Origin: Guadua angustifolia
Lineage: Eukaryota > Streptophyta > Magnoliopsida > Poales > Poaceae
NCBI GenBank assembly: GCA_036346375.1
Contig: CM070515.1
Span: forward strand, 13,538,423-13,602,422
DNA: 64,000 bases
Direction: 5' to 3'
This document shows positions 1-10,689 of the stretch, in pieces. Position 1 is the stretch's first letter; every line of letters begins with the position of its first letter. Below the pieces are notes generated by a model. The model saw only the letters and a list, made by a program, of their open reading frames with translations. It was not told the DNA's origin and did not search any database. Position numbers and translations under genes: made by a program.

Positions 1-850
1 CCTCTGTGTAGCAAGAATATACAAAAGCAATGGTTCACCTTGCGCAGGGACACTAGTCTTGGAGGAGAGGTAAGGTACTGCTTCAAGTCTTCAAGGCCTT
101 CGAGCCTCATCACCCACTCAAAGTGATTAGTTTTCTTCAATAGCTTGAATAGGGTAGACTCCTTTCTCCCAATCAGCAATGAACCGCCTAAGGAGGCCAG
201 CGACCCACCAAACATTGAACCCGCTTGAGTCGTCTTTGGCGGCTTCATGTGCTCAATCGCCGCTATTTTGTCCGGATTGGCCTCAATACCTCGGTTAGAC
301 ACGAAACCCCAAGCAATTTAACTGGGAGGAACCCGAATACACACTTCTCTGGATTCAGCTTCGGGCAATTCTTCCGAAGATTGGCGAAGGTTTCCTCCAG
401 GTCTTGAATTAAGTCTTCACCTTTTTTGACTTTCACAACCAGATCATCAACATATACTTCAAGATTACGCCCTATCTGTGGACGAAAAGAAATATGCATA
501 GCACGCTGGTAAGTGGATCCAGCATTTTTTAAACCAAAAGGCATCCTAATATAACAATAGACACCCATAGGGGTTACAAAAGCAGTTTTTTCTTCATCCT
601 CCACCGCCATACTAATTTGATGGTACCCAGAGTATGCATCCAAAAAACATAATAATTCACAACCGCCGAGAGTCAACAATAAGGTCGACTCGCGGCAAGG
701 ATAAGGATCCTTCTGCAAGCTTTGTTGAGGTCGGTGAAGTCGACACACATTCGCCACTTCCCGTTGGATTTTTAACGAGCACGGATTGGCAAGCCACTCG
801 GTGAGCGACCTCCGATGATCCTCGCGCCAATAGCTTCTCCACCTCCGCAA
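1..850 (-). pseudogene. Ty3/gypsy reverse transcriptase fragment (broken)
   Basis: The minus-strand reading frame at 263-850 carries the core RT palm: an FLDAYSGYHQI block, the MPFGLKNAGSTYQR block and the catalytic YVDD motif encoded near 443-454. The N-terminal RT motifs upstream (around 690-850) are readable only in a different frame from the YVDD part, so there is a frameshift near 680. Downstream (1-262) the sequence still reads as connection/RNase H-like sequence in yet another frame and leaves the window. RT copies element RNA into cDNA in the virus-like particle; this copy cannot make a full enzyme. It is not a host gene. Confidence 0.85.
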
Positions 851-1212
851 ATAGCATCTTGCCGCCCGAGTGTCTTGCGGATCTTCGCCAAGGCGCGCCG
901 GAGGCCGCCAAACAGTGCTCGATCACCGGGGACCCCATCATATCGGACGGTTGCGAGTGCGAACGCGTTGAATTACACCGGAGGAAGGTGACGAGCGTCT
1001 TCCTATTTGGCGCCGAGGTGGCGCCAATGTTGACGGTTTTGGGACTCGCCTCACTTAGGGCGATTCACCTTAACCTCACCGCAGAGCCAAAGCGAGGCGC
1101 TGGTCCGACCGAGGGCTCCGGCGCAGCGGCATCGGCACGCCGGGGCAAGTGGCGGCACTCATATCGTTTAAAACTTATGACAACGCAGAGCTTGGTCGAT
1201 CTACTCGAATGG

Positions 1213-1830
1213 TTATGGGGTCGGCGAGCCTCGCATCTTCACCACCATATATGCATAATGGGTCACCGCCATGAACTTGGCCAGTGCCGGTCGACCAAGC
1301 AAAGCATTGTAGGGGAGATCAAAATCAGTGACTTCAAAATCCACCAACTCGGTGCGATAATTATCCTTCTCTCCAAAGGTGACGGGGAGACGCAGCTGGC
1401 CCACAGGAATTGCACTAACCCCCGGGGCTATTCCAAAGAAAGGCAACGACGGATGAAGATCCTGCCGCGGGATTTGAAGAGCCAGAAATGCCGTAGAGGA
1501 CAGGATGCTGAGAGAACTCCCTCCGTCCACCAGCACACGCCCCAGCCGGATATTCCGGACTGTGGGCGACACCACAATCGGGAGATGCCCCGGGCCGGCA
1601 ACATAATCAGGGTGGTCAGCCTGACTGAAGATGATCGTCTCCTCCGACCATTTCAGCATCCAACGCGACCCTGAACTCCCTGCCGCACACACTTCCCTCT
1701 TCAGCCGCTTGCAAGCGGTATTAGAGCTTAAGGGCGGACGAGCCACCATATATATCCCGGTATGGTCCGCTTGAAAGCCGGTGGCGGGATCTTCACCACG
1801 ATCACCGTCACGAGTGACGCTCGTCATCAC
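1213..1830 (-). pseudogene. Ty3/gypsy retropepsin-like aspartic protease
   Basis: The 205-codon minus-strand frame contains a retropepsin active-site motif, VLVDGGSSLSIL, whose aspartate codon is at 1525-1527. A flap-like region and the second conserved block, NALLGRPALAKF, follow downstream. Many plant gypsy elements have DGGS or DGSS where retroviral proteases have DTG, so this is not a damaged site in itself. The protease would cut Gag-Pol. It lies between gag (right) and RT (left) in element order. The antisense plus-strand ORF over the same DNA (859-1674) is a shadow. Confidence 0.8.
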
Positions 1831-1890
1831 GAGGGCGGCGTTTTGATCCGCCGCTTACCATCGATCCCCACGACCGGTATCCGTCCTGTG

Positions 1891-2815
1891 TCATGGGTGT
1901 CGATTCGATGAATTGGGCACCAAGGCCTCTTTCCTTCGCGCGGCGGCCGATCCACGATCACGGCGGTTATCACGCCGGCCACGGCGATCACCGCGCCGAT
2001 CACAGCGATCATCATCCGCCCGGCCACGGCGATTGTCACGTTGATCTCGGACGGCGCTCGGCGACCGAGCTATCGCGGTCACGCTTCGGCGCCAAGACCG
2101 CCGGTCTCTCTCGCCACGCTCGCGCCTTCTTGCTTGACGGGTCGGAACCTTCGAGGTCCCTTCCTCTTTACCTCGACCGCCTGGGGCCCGATCCGCCCCT
2201 TGTTCCGCAGTACCGCCGCACTTATGCGCGAGGGAAAATAAATTTGAGGTGGTACCAATAGTGCGAGTGGCCATCTTCTCCTTCATCTTGCGTCGCGAAC
2301 GCCTCTTCTGGAAGGCGATGACGACCGATTGCTCAAATATGGGGAATCGTGTTGCGGCAATGGCAAAACCGCGGATGAAATCACGAACCCCTTATCTCGC
2401 TCGGGGCATGCAGATCATCCTCCACGCCCGCCATTGCGAAGGAGCCCCGAAATTGGCGCATTAAAAGGCCACACAACTCCTCCCACGAGTGCGATCGACC
2501 TCGCGGGAGGTTCAACAACCAAGAACGGCAGAGCCGTCAAGGCCGTCGGAAATAGTTGGCCATAACCTTTCCAGACCCGCCGGCCGCTCGCACCACCGTG
2601 GTATAAATTTGCAAAAACTCCTCAGGATTGGTGGTGCCGTCATAACTTTCTATAGACGCTGGCGAAATCTCGGGCCACTTCCACACTGCAGAATCACGGA
2701 GAACGCTCGATATCCAACACCATAAACAAAGCCCGGTCGCCCACCGAACTCGGCCCGGAGAGCGAGAGATAGGACTCTCCGCTGAGTAGGAGGAACTTCC
2801 ATCTTCGGAGGCCAC
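1891..2815 (-). pseudogene. gag-like region of the gypsy element, frame-disrupted
   Basis: The minus strand at 2537-2815 reads as a gypsy capsid-like segment (an ASIESYDGTTNPEEFL block followed by a helix-rich stretch). The segment at 1891-2286 is very rich in Arg, Asp and Gly, as in the nucleic-acid-binding tail of plant gag proteins. The two parts are in different frames with stops between. Gag would form the particle that packages the element RNA. Assignment rests on position before the protease and on composition; no complete zinc knuckle was found. Confidence 0.55.
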
Positions 2816-3602
2816 CCTCTTGCCGCGCCCCGCCTCTGAACAGACGGGCGGCAGACGCCGCCGCCAAGATCACCGCCCACGGCTGGCCTCGTCAAGATGA
2901 CTTCTTAGGTCCTCACGGTTCCTTCGGGAATCGGGACCGGCACAAGGCCTCCTCCCTGCCTCGGGCTTATCGGGCAGACGCCGCCACCAGGCACTGGAGC
3001 CTGCTGAGCCCCGGCCCAGCCTACGGGTGGCGAGTACCACCGATACTCTGCCGGTCGGGGCCCCACCCGAGTTGGGCCACACCAACGAGGTGGAAGATCC
3101 CGCACCACGGAGGCGAGGAGTCTCCACAAGTTCCACCGAGGGTGGTCTAGGAGGAGACGAAATGCATGCAAGTCCGAGAGGGGTGGCCGCTCCATAGCCA
3201 GCCGACAGCAAGACCGGATGCCCCCACGCCAGGAGTTGCGTCACCAAGCACCCACGGGTGGAGGAAACGGTCTTGCGATTGACTAGATTCGGGACATACT
3301 CAACATGACCCGACACCTCCCTTCACGATGTTGCGAACAGAGCATTTTCAAATGCAGGAATCGACAAAGACACCAAAACCGCGGAAAAAGATGATCGGAG
3401 AAATCGACTACAGACCCTTTACTGGCGCGCCCGCTCGGCGATTTCAATCGACAGCCCGAGTCTGAGACCGGGTTTGGTTCGATAGGGTGTCTTTGGTAGC
3501 CGGCGAACCCTAACAGATGGAAACCCCAAAGACCTCTCACACTAACGAGTTCTAGAGTCTAAAATCCAGATGAACACACGATTTTACCTGAGTTCAGCCC
3601 CA
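2816..3602 (-). other. 5' leader and possible N-terminal gag of the gypsy element
   Basis: This GC-rich stretch lies between the capsid-like segment and the probable LTR. Overlapping minus-strand frames (2870-3316, 2905-3195, 3283-3540) are open but match nothing I recognise. It is most likely untranslated leader plus decayed gag start. The minus-strand sequence directly inside the LTR edge (about 3585-3602) begins TGGGG, the right place for a tRNA primer-binding site, but I cannot assign the tRNA. Confidence 0.4.
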
Positions 3603-4589
3603 TGAAGAAGGGTAATGACCTTACTTCTGCTTGATCTTGGATTCAGATTCAGGCTTGGTTCTGAGCTTGCCGGTGACCGGCTCTTCATTCGATCTACTTT
3701 TTCTTCCCCCTCCTCTTCGTCCCCCAAGTGCCCTTATATGCACGGGCTTACAGTCGACGAAGGAGGGTCGTCATCATGCTTATCTTACATGCATTTATTA
3801 CACCTTTATGCGTTGTCCCGTTCCTTGGCGCTAATTAATGCCACGGCGCATGCCTTCGCTCGGCTCTTCGGAATGTGACTTCTCCGTGATGTAGGTGGGA
3901 GGCGCCGAGAACAGGCTTGTAGTGAGATTCCTTGGGACCGACATGCCTAGTACATCGGGCTGTCTCGACACGCAGACGGTGGCGAAGAAACTTCAGATGA
4001 AGCCACCGCATCCTCCCCTTCGCATGGCAACGAGCAACGAGGCATGCCGCCGCGCATGCCACGTGCCGGGCGCCGGGCGGCGCAGCGTGGTCGCCCACAC
4101 CGCCGCCAGACGCCACGTCGGGACCGGACACCGGTGGCCGGGCGTGCCGCTTAATCGCCGCCAGCCGCCACGTGGGGCGCCGGCGGCAGCAGCGGTCGCC
4201 CACTCGCCGCTTCGCGACGCCACGTGGACCGGCACGACTGGCCGGACGTGTTTCGCTTAATCGCTTCGCCAAAGCCGCCACGTGAAATTTGGGCGCCGGC
4301 GGCGGCGTGGTCGCCCACTGCCGCTTCAAGACGCCACGTGATCGACGCTCAGGACGGGTGTAAACACCCACCACTGTCGGATCACGTGGGCCACACACGC
4401 TTTTGTGCGGCGAAGAGGGTACCCCGGTGTATAGTACACCGACAAGAGGAAAAACCAAACACTTATAGACTTGGTTAATGCCATGATGGATAGTGCCGGT
4501 TTATCCATAGCATGATAGGGGAAGTCATCTTGACCGCATGTTTCGTTCTTAATAAAATTCCCTCGTTAAAAGGTGATGTTACTGTAACA
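3603..4589 (-). repeat. Probable 5' LTR of the gypsy element
   Basis: The segment starts with TG and ends with CA (TGTAACA at 4583-4589 on the plus strand). It lies directly outside the leader and holds a minus-strand TATA box (TATAAG, near 3733-3740) about 135 bp from the inner edge, as expected for U3-R-U5. The G-box array at 4059-4388 would be in U3. The 3' LTR is outside the window, so the boundaries could not be checked by LTR comparison and may be off by some bases. Confidence 0.5.
4059..4388. promoter_or_regulatory. Array of CACGTG G-boxes with ~55-bp spacing in the LTR U3
   Basis: CACGTG occurs at 4060, 4169, 4221, 4279, 4335 and 4383, and a one-base variant (CACGTC) at 4114. Neighbouring sites are 48-58 bp apart and alternate sites about 110 bp apart. 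The DNA between them is a diverged tandem repeat (a GCCACGTG...GGGCGCCGGCGG...GTGGTCGCCCAC...CCGCTT unit). G-boxes are bound by plant bZIP and bHLH factors, including ABA- and light-response factors. The array lies 320-650 bp upstream of the minus-strand TATA box. Confidence 0.85.
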
Positions 4590-6398
4590 CCCTAAAAATT
4601 TCCCCATTGTAGGGGAATTTTATGTCTCGTGGGGAAGGAGACGGGGATTCTCGGGGAATTTCCTCATTGCCATCCCTATACACACGTACGTGATCGATCT
4701 GTGCTAAGTATATTTAACATTTTGCTACGTGATATCGACTATATGCCACATCACCTTACACTTCAACTGCTGGTGTGGCGCCACTGACTCAGGGAGATGC
4801 ACATTTTTGTGCGGTTAGTCCATTCGCCTACGATGCGAGATTCTAGGGGCGGTTCCTGGAACCATGGCGGTTTGACTATTCTTTCACGAGGCAGTTTTTT
4901 GTACGCGCTTTCTTAAGGGAGATATCCCTATTTGTGAGAGTACACGTGACAGAAAATAAATCTCGGTCTCTCGGCGATCTCTACTTCCCGTGCTTGCCAC
5001 CTTTAGAGTTATTCCGTCCCTCTATCCATCGTGCAAAGGGCGTGAGGAAAGCAGTGTCTTTGATCCGATACTGGCCACTTGAAGACCCTGCACAGGAGAC
5101 CAGCGATCATGTTTCTGGGAAGCGCCATTCCACTTGTCTACTTGTCTTTGTCTTCGATCGTCGCATCGCGTCACTTCTTCGCTGCTTCGCGTTCTTCATC
5201 AAGTGCACTGTAAGTGCCTCCGAAGTTGTTGTTGGTCCAAGTGAATCTTTCTATTATGATTAAATATGATGGGAATGCTTGCTACTATAATAGTATTGTT
5301 TATATCTATATAGTTAGACTATCTAGCATGTGTAGGCATGTTTTCTTTATTAGCATGTTCTGCAAATATGTTGACCGCTAGTAATCTTATTATAGACACA
5401 ATTTTTAACATCATGTTTTATTGTGTATGAGTATATCTATAGAATTAAACCAATATTATGCCATGTTAGCTTTTCAACAACTTTGTCGTACGATCTCTCA
5501 TTTTCGTCAGCAACCTTCGCAGTTTCGGGCCGTTTGGGAAGGAGGACGGCATACCGTTCGCGCTTCCTGCAGCCGGCAGTAAAATTAATCCTCGGCTTCC
5601 ACGCGCGCTCGGCACCTCCGTCAAGATAGAACGACACCAACAGCGCAGATCGAACTGACAATTGCACACTGACCTCATAGAACTTCTCCTTGTGCGTACG
5701 TAGTATGTAATCAGCCAAGGCTCTTTGTACTTATCATTTCAGACTTTTGTTTCTTTTTTCACCATCAACCATAGAATACTGTCGCGTGAAGCGGCACCGT
5801 GGATGAATAACTACCATTTCTCCTCGTCCTACGCGAACGAGTATCGACTCTCGTCTTCAAGAAAGACTACGTACGTACGTGACCAAACATGCATGTACGC
5901 ACTGGAATTTAGACCATCCGGCCATTCGCATCATGCGTGCACAATGTATAGTCTGCATGCATGACTGCTGCCGCATATATAGCTAGCCCGACGAACAGAT
6001 CCTCTGGCGTCCGCCGTCTCAACACGTCCCACGCGCAAACAACCTACGATCGAAAAGCGACGAGCGCCGTACGTGCTGCACGCATCCAGCAAAGCTAGCT
6101 AACGGAGAGAGCTCACATGCGCGCGGGAGATGCCAAACCCTGGCCGAGAGCCATGCATACGGCCTAATTCGCGCTCGCGCATAAGGCCTCGCCGCCGGCC
6201 GGGACCATGCCGAAGCCCGAAGGCAAGCGATGAGCTAGCCACACACGTGCACTAGCTAGCTAGCTAGGCTTGAGGCATCTTCACCCCACCCCACTGCAAG
6301 CCACAAATAGCCAGATGGCCCAACGGCAGCAGTACCAGTAGGATGCTAGGATCTGCCCTTGCCCGTGCTGATGCTTTGCTGTAGGTGAAATGAAACCG
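4590..6398. other. Intergenic, no gene recognised
   Basis: No coding sequence is supported. A 109-codon plus-strand ORF at 4934-5263 matches no family I know and lies in repeat-like DNA; around 4840-4890 there is a GGCGGTTCCTGGAACC palindrome of the kind seen in CACTA subterminal regions. From about 5990 to 6300 the DNA is rich in GCTAGC and CGTACG words typical of grass intergenic DNA. Confidence 0.5.
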
Positions 6399-6696
6399 TA
6401 AGGGGGTGCTTGGATTAGGTGTAATTTAGTGGAATGTTTTAAGATTCAGTTTAAATTTGAATTAAGGGTTTATTTAATAGAGCTCAGATTCAGCTTCACA
6501 TGAGATTTGAAATTTGTAGGCTAAAATAAAGTAAATTAAATTTATAATTTTAATTTAAAATGTAAACAAGATGATTTATCTAAACACTCTTAATGTGCTC
6601 ATAGTTCCAGCTCCATGAATATAATAAAACTAAAAATACCTTGCTCCACTAAATCCACGAATCTAATAGAGTTAGAGCCCTACCAAACACACCTTA
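6399..6696. mobile_element. MITE with TAAG...CTTA ends
   Basis: The left end reads TAAGGGGGTGCTTGG and the right end CCAAACACACCTTA, an imperfect inverted repeat that includes the TAA/TTA. The inside is AT-rich with no coding capacity. A stretch near 6515-6545 (TAGGCTAAAATAAAGTAAAT) recurs in inverted orientation near 61390-61410, so two members of one family are present. Superfamily is uncertain (PIF/Harbinger-like or hAT-like). Confidence 0.65.
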
Positions 6697-7278
6697 AATC
6701 TTAAAACCTTATAAAAAATACCACTTACTAAAATAAAGACGCGGCTATCGGTCGGACGGCTATCCGCCGCGGTAGTCACTCCGGCTGCAAGTCTGTGCAA
6801 CACTGCAACCGCACGGGATTGCGAGTCGTTGGACCTTCTCGTCCACAGATCTGTGGCGGTTGATCTGGAGCGTTCGTTTTCGACCCAACGGCCCTCACGG
6901 CGTACATCTGGTCTTGGTCCCAAGCTAGCTAGCGTAGCACCCTCGGCTGTTAATTACGAGGCAAGTGTTCTGGACTGTATCACCGGGGTGGGGGCGGCAT
7001 GCATTGGAAGGAGACAGGGTACCAAGAATGAACTTGTGCATCCCTTTCGGTTTCAGCTCTGCTCCTGAGGATCATTCATCAGGCGATCTCCTACGGCAAT
7101 GGAGTAGTACTAGTTCAACACTACTGCTGCTAGTAGGTTCTCCTTGAGAAATGGGAGGATCTGTCAAGGAAAAGTGGCGTGCCAACTGTTCCGTGCGCCC
7201 ACCGTATGCTGGTCCTCGCCGGTAGACAAGTCTAACGGTAGCCGACCACTGTTTTTCAGCGTCTCCGCCCTTATTGTT
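6697..7278. other. Intergenic, no gene recognised
   Basis: Moderately GC-rich DNA with short ORFs on both strands (for example 6829-7068 plus) that match nothing known. No splice-consistent gene model or clear repeat ends were seen. Confidence 0.4.
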
Positions 7279-7528
7279 CTTCCTCGTCTAAATTTATAAG
7301 ACACGTCTTTTAATACTTTTATTTATAAATATATAATATATTTCATGTTTTAATACAAAAATAGTATAATGTTTCTTCTATACCTTTAATAAATATCCAT
7401 ATGCACGCTTGTATATATTGAGTATAGTGTTTAGTACTAATAATTATATATTGTTTAGTATTTTTAATATTTTTTTAGTCTATATACGAAGAAAAAAATG
7501 TACATCTTATAAACTTAGACCGGAAGAG
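7279..7528. mobile_element. Stowaway-like MITE relic
   Basis: The left end (CTTCCTCGTCTAAATTTATA) and the inverted right end (CTCTTCCGGTCTAAGTTTAT read on the minus strand) match imperfectly and continue into ATAAGAC-type sequence, as in decayed Stowaway/Mariner MITEs. The interior is AT-rich and non-coding. Confidence 0.55.
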
Positions 7529-7920
7529 TTCTAGCTGATGTCGGCCCAGTGCCTCATTTAATTCAAGCAGATATTTAAGGCCGAAAGCTTAGGGCCGGTT
7601 ACTTGCACTTTAACCCAAGAAAAGTTGGCCAGGTCTCTCGAGTCTCGTCTGCATACTAGCAGGCAGCAGCTACTAGTTGGTGGTGATAGTCCTTGAGCTT
7701 GAAAATTCTTAAGCATGATTAGTTCTCATGTGATGCTGCCATGGATGGAAATTGTGCATGCCAAAATCTCTATGCATGTGGTTCCATTAAAGATGGAAGT
7801 CAATGGTGAGAATGATAGATAGATGCTAACAAAATTAGAGTTCACAGGGCAGATTCAACTTTTTCTGAAACTCCGACGAGCAACCACATGTTGGCCGCTT
7901 TGAACCAAGAACCATTATGT

Positions 7921-8012
7921 CACATTTGCTACTCTTCAACTCTTCATCCAAAAGACCATTCACATTTGGTAGTCTTCAACTCTTCATCCAAAAGACTATT
8001 CACATTTGGTAG
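7921..8012. repeat. 40-bp tandem duplication
   Basis: Unit 7921-7960 is followed by 7961-8000 with only a few differences and by a 12-base partial third copy to 8012. Each unit starts CACATTTGSTA and contains CTTCATCCAAAAGAC. It looks like local slippage and has no recognised function. Confidence 0.85.
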
Positions 8013-8304
8013 GAGTAGAAGCGATTAGCAAGGCTATCTAGGAGAGGACACGTCTGTTTATATATATTCAGATATCACAAATCACAATGATGGTAACCAC
8101 GGCACCATTGACAAAAAAGGGAAGAAGATTATCCTGACAAGGGCTGTGGCAGAGGTGTGGGGAAGGCAGACTCAACACCAGAAGGACAGTGGAGGCAGGG
8201 CAGCTTTCAGACGTGAAACAAAATCATGAACCTTCACATATAATCGTGAACTACTACCTCCAATTGCAAATATAAGTTGTTTTAGACACTGGCATGATCC
8301 TGAG

Positions 8305-8690
8305 CAGGTTCCAAACCGTTCAAAAATCAAATTCAAAAATCGGAAATATCGAGTCAAAAATCGCTTGAAAAATCGTCAGAAACCGAAGGATTAAGAATTC
8401 AAAATTTTCAAAAAAAAATCGACCAATTCTCACCAAAAACCGGTCAGCTTTGACTGAAAACCTACCGGTTTTTACCAAACTCGACTGGCCAATTGGTGGG
8501 TGTTGACCACTGCGACGTTGCGACACGATTTTGACTTAAAACCGGTCGATTTGATCGAAAACCGGTCAGTTTTGACCGAAAATCGATCGGTTTTACGTCG
8601 CATAAATTTTTGATTTACCAATCAATTTTGGATATTGAACCGGCTCGATACGGTCGAAAACCGTGGTTTTCGTAGGTTTTATCAACCCTG
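8305..8690. mobile_element. hAT-like repeat built of CCGGT/CGAAAA words
   Basis: The segment begins CAGGTTCC and ends AACCCTG, an imperfect inverted repeat with hAT-like CAGG ends. The flanks share TCCTGAG (8298-8304 and 8694-8700), although the offset of two bases at the right end makes the target duplication imperfect. Inside, AAACCGGTC, GACCGAAAA and related words recur many times in both orientations. No coding sequence is present. Confidence 0.4.
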
Positions 8691-9263
8691 AATTCCTGAG
8701 CCACCTGACTCGAACACAAACCGCGAAACCAGCAGCTCCACCACATCGATCCATCCACTAGTTCTAGCTCAAATTTTCATGCTAGGAATAGGAAAAAGGT
8801 TTCTATACAGTTCATACGAGAACTATAAGTTAAGCAGCCATTGTAGGTCAAGACCGTTCGATCGAGAGAACTAATGGTCTGGATTTCTCAACAGTGCTTT
8901 GCAACAGTGTTTGCACAACATTTTTTAACACTATTCTTGGAAGATCAAGTCCATCGTGTTTTTGTTCTAACAGTCCACGTGCAACTGCTGAAGTTGCAGT
9001 TGTTATAACAACTGCATTGGATCTTTGTCCGAAACAGGGACGAGACTCCATGAAGAACCGAAAATGACGATCAGAGGGGGTAAATGATCACTAAACAAAA
9101 TTTTTCTCCTAAAAGGACCAACCAAACCCTCACAAGATCAAATAATCGCGGAAGAACAAATTTTCAGAGAAATTCAACTCTGAGGTGGCTCCACCACTTG
9201 TATATGGCCGGTAGTACCGGGATGAACAGTAATAACCTAGTACTAATGGGTACTGTAGCATAG
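8691..9263. other. Intergenic, no gene recognised
   Basis: No gene is supported. The stretch at 9181-9263 contains GGTAGTACCGG-type words similar to those at 11210-11412, so the solo LTR at 9264 probably landed inside another repeat. Confidence 0.4.
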
Positions 9264-10689
9264 TGAAAGCATCTAGGTTCCTAAATTTGTGTTGGTTTTG
9301 GTAATTAATGACAATCGCGGTTAAAGGACTAATATTTCTATTAAGAATGTTAAAAATAGGTTGGGCATAGACATGAAACACGATGAAGCATGAAAACGAA
9401 GCAAAAAGAGATCAATGGGTCAAGCTAAAGAGCCAAGGTATATAATTAAAGATCTTTTCATAGTTTTTATTGATCTCGAAGTATTAGAGAAAGATCAAAT
9501 TGCTAGATTAGGTGTCGCACTATTAAGAGGGACTACTGACTATTAGCTTGATGTATTCTTAATGAAAATGGCTCAGTCAACGTTTATACAAATGATCATT
9601 TTCACTTATCATAAAAGAAAAACTAAAAATCCTTTTCACCCATGCAATGACCGGCACTACCGCCCATGGGGGTGCGATACTACCATAGTGGCTGGCAGTA
9701 CCAGCCCTAGAGCTGGTAGTTATTTTACAGAACGGGGTGAATTTGGGGTTGTGTCTGGCCAGCACTACCACCCCATGGGGGCGCTACTGCCGCTCGACCG
9801 GCACTACCAACCTCACATGGATGGTAGTGCTGACCCTCTATAGCAACGGCTAGTCTATTAGTGCATTTAATGCTATATTCGACTATTGGGCTTAAGGCCG
9901 GCACTACTGGCCCCAAATGGGCGGTAGTGCCGACCTCCCTAAATTTTTCAGAGATTTGATAGCAACGACTAGAATTATTATCAAGGGCTATAAATACATC
10001 TTCATGTGCAACATAGAGTAACTCTTGTATACATATTGCATATTCTTGAGCCCTTACTTGTCTCTCTACTACTGTAGTGCATTCAATTCATATTTTGTGA
10101 GTAGTTGTGAGTGAAATCAAATGTAAGCATTAAATTGAGTCATTTAGACACTTGATACATCTCAAGCGATTGTCAATTTTTTGCTCTTAGAGGTTGCCGC
10201 CTCTAGATAGCTTGGAGAGTTGGAGGTGAAGAAACCAATGACTTTCTCAAAGGAGCTTGTAAAAGAGCCCGATTGATTGTGAAGGCCAGAGTTTGCCTAC
10301 CGGAGTGGGGAAGAACTACCAAGTGATCGAGGGATGCTCATGTATTTAGAGTCGGCTTGAAGTTGATCAAGCTTTCTTAACATGGATTAGGAGAGACCGG
10401 CAAATCTCGAGACCACGAGATAAATTCTTGTGTCACTCTCTCCTTTGTGGTTTGATTTCTTAATTCTTACATGCAATTTATATTTCTAATCCTTTTGTAG
10501 TATTCTTGTAACTATTATAGTATCATTGCTTAAAATAGTTTGTTGGTGCACTTGTGAGACTTAGAATATTTAGACTTTAATTGTCAAAAATTGTATTTCT
10601 TACTTAGTAAATTTATTTAGCTCCATTAGAGTTGAAAAATTTAGGAACCTCCTATTCACCCTCTTTAGTCGGTTATCCTTGATCCTACA
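9264..10689 (+). mobile_element. Solo LTR of a Sirevirus-related copia family
   Basis: It begins TGAAAGCATCTAGG and ends TATCCTTGATCCTACA, the same termini as the Sirevirus LTRs at 38186-39633 and 47977-49474 read on the other strand. It has a similar length (1426 bp) and the same CTCCTATTCACCC block before the end. The flanking 5 bp are CATAG (9259-9263) and CACAG (10690-10694), a target duplication with one change. No internal coding region remains, so recombination between LTRs probably removed it. The middle (9650-9940) is rich in GGCACTACC words. Confidence 0.85.
9650..9940. promoter_or_regulatory. GGCACTACC / GGTAGTGCC motif cluster in the solo LTR U3
   Basis: At least six copies of GGCACTACC-like words occur in both orientations (near 9653, 9759, 9801, 9819, 9898 and 9924), each next to CCGG or CCATGGGG. 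The cluster sits about 390-680 bp from the LTR start, where the related Sirevirus LTRs carry CCGGTC clusters. Sirevirus LTRs are known to hold family-specific palindromic motif clusters; the role here is inferred. Confidence 0.6.

Larger units (their letters stand above)
1..4589 (-). mobile_element. Ty3/gypsy LTR retrotransposon, 5' part, truncated by the window edge
   Basis: Read on the minus strand from right to left, this stretch gives a probable LTR (3603-4589), a leader, gag-like sequence, a retropepsin-like protease and a reverse transcriptase that runs off the left edge. The order gag-PR-RT, with no integrase before RT, is the Ty3/gypsy (Metaviridae) order. Coding frames change several times and contain stops, so the copy is dead. 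The 3' half (RNase H, integrase, 3' LTR) would lie left of base 1. Sure of class, less sure of the exact right end. Confidence 0.8.

Noticed and set aside
859..1674. 271-codon plus-strand ORF
   Set aside because: It lies antisense to the gypsy protease, whose active-site motif is clear on the other strand, and shows no known domain.
3835..4458. 207-codon minus-strand ORF and overlapping plus-strand ORFs
   Set aside because: They cover the GC-rich G-box repeat of the LTR; open frames on both strands come from the repeat composition.
4934..5263. 109-codon plus-strand ORF
   Set aside because: No recognisable domain, no promoter or splice support, and nearby repeat-like palindromes; left unassigned.
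8305..8690. Firm hAT assignment with an 8-bp target duplication
   Set aside because: The shared TCCTGAG flank is offset by two bases from the apparent right end, so the duplication is not clean; kept only as a low-confidence repeat.
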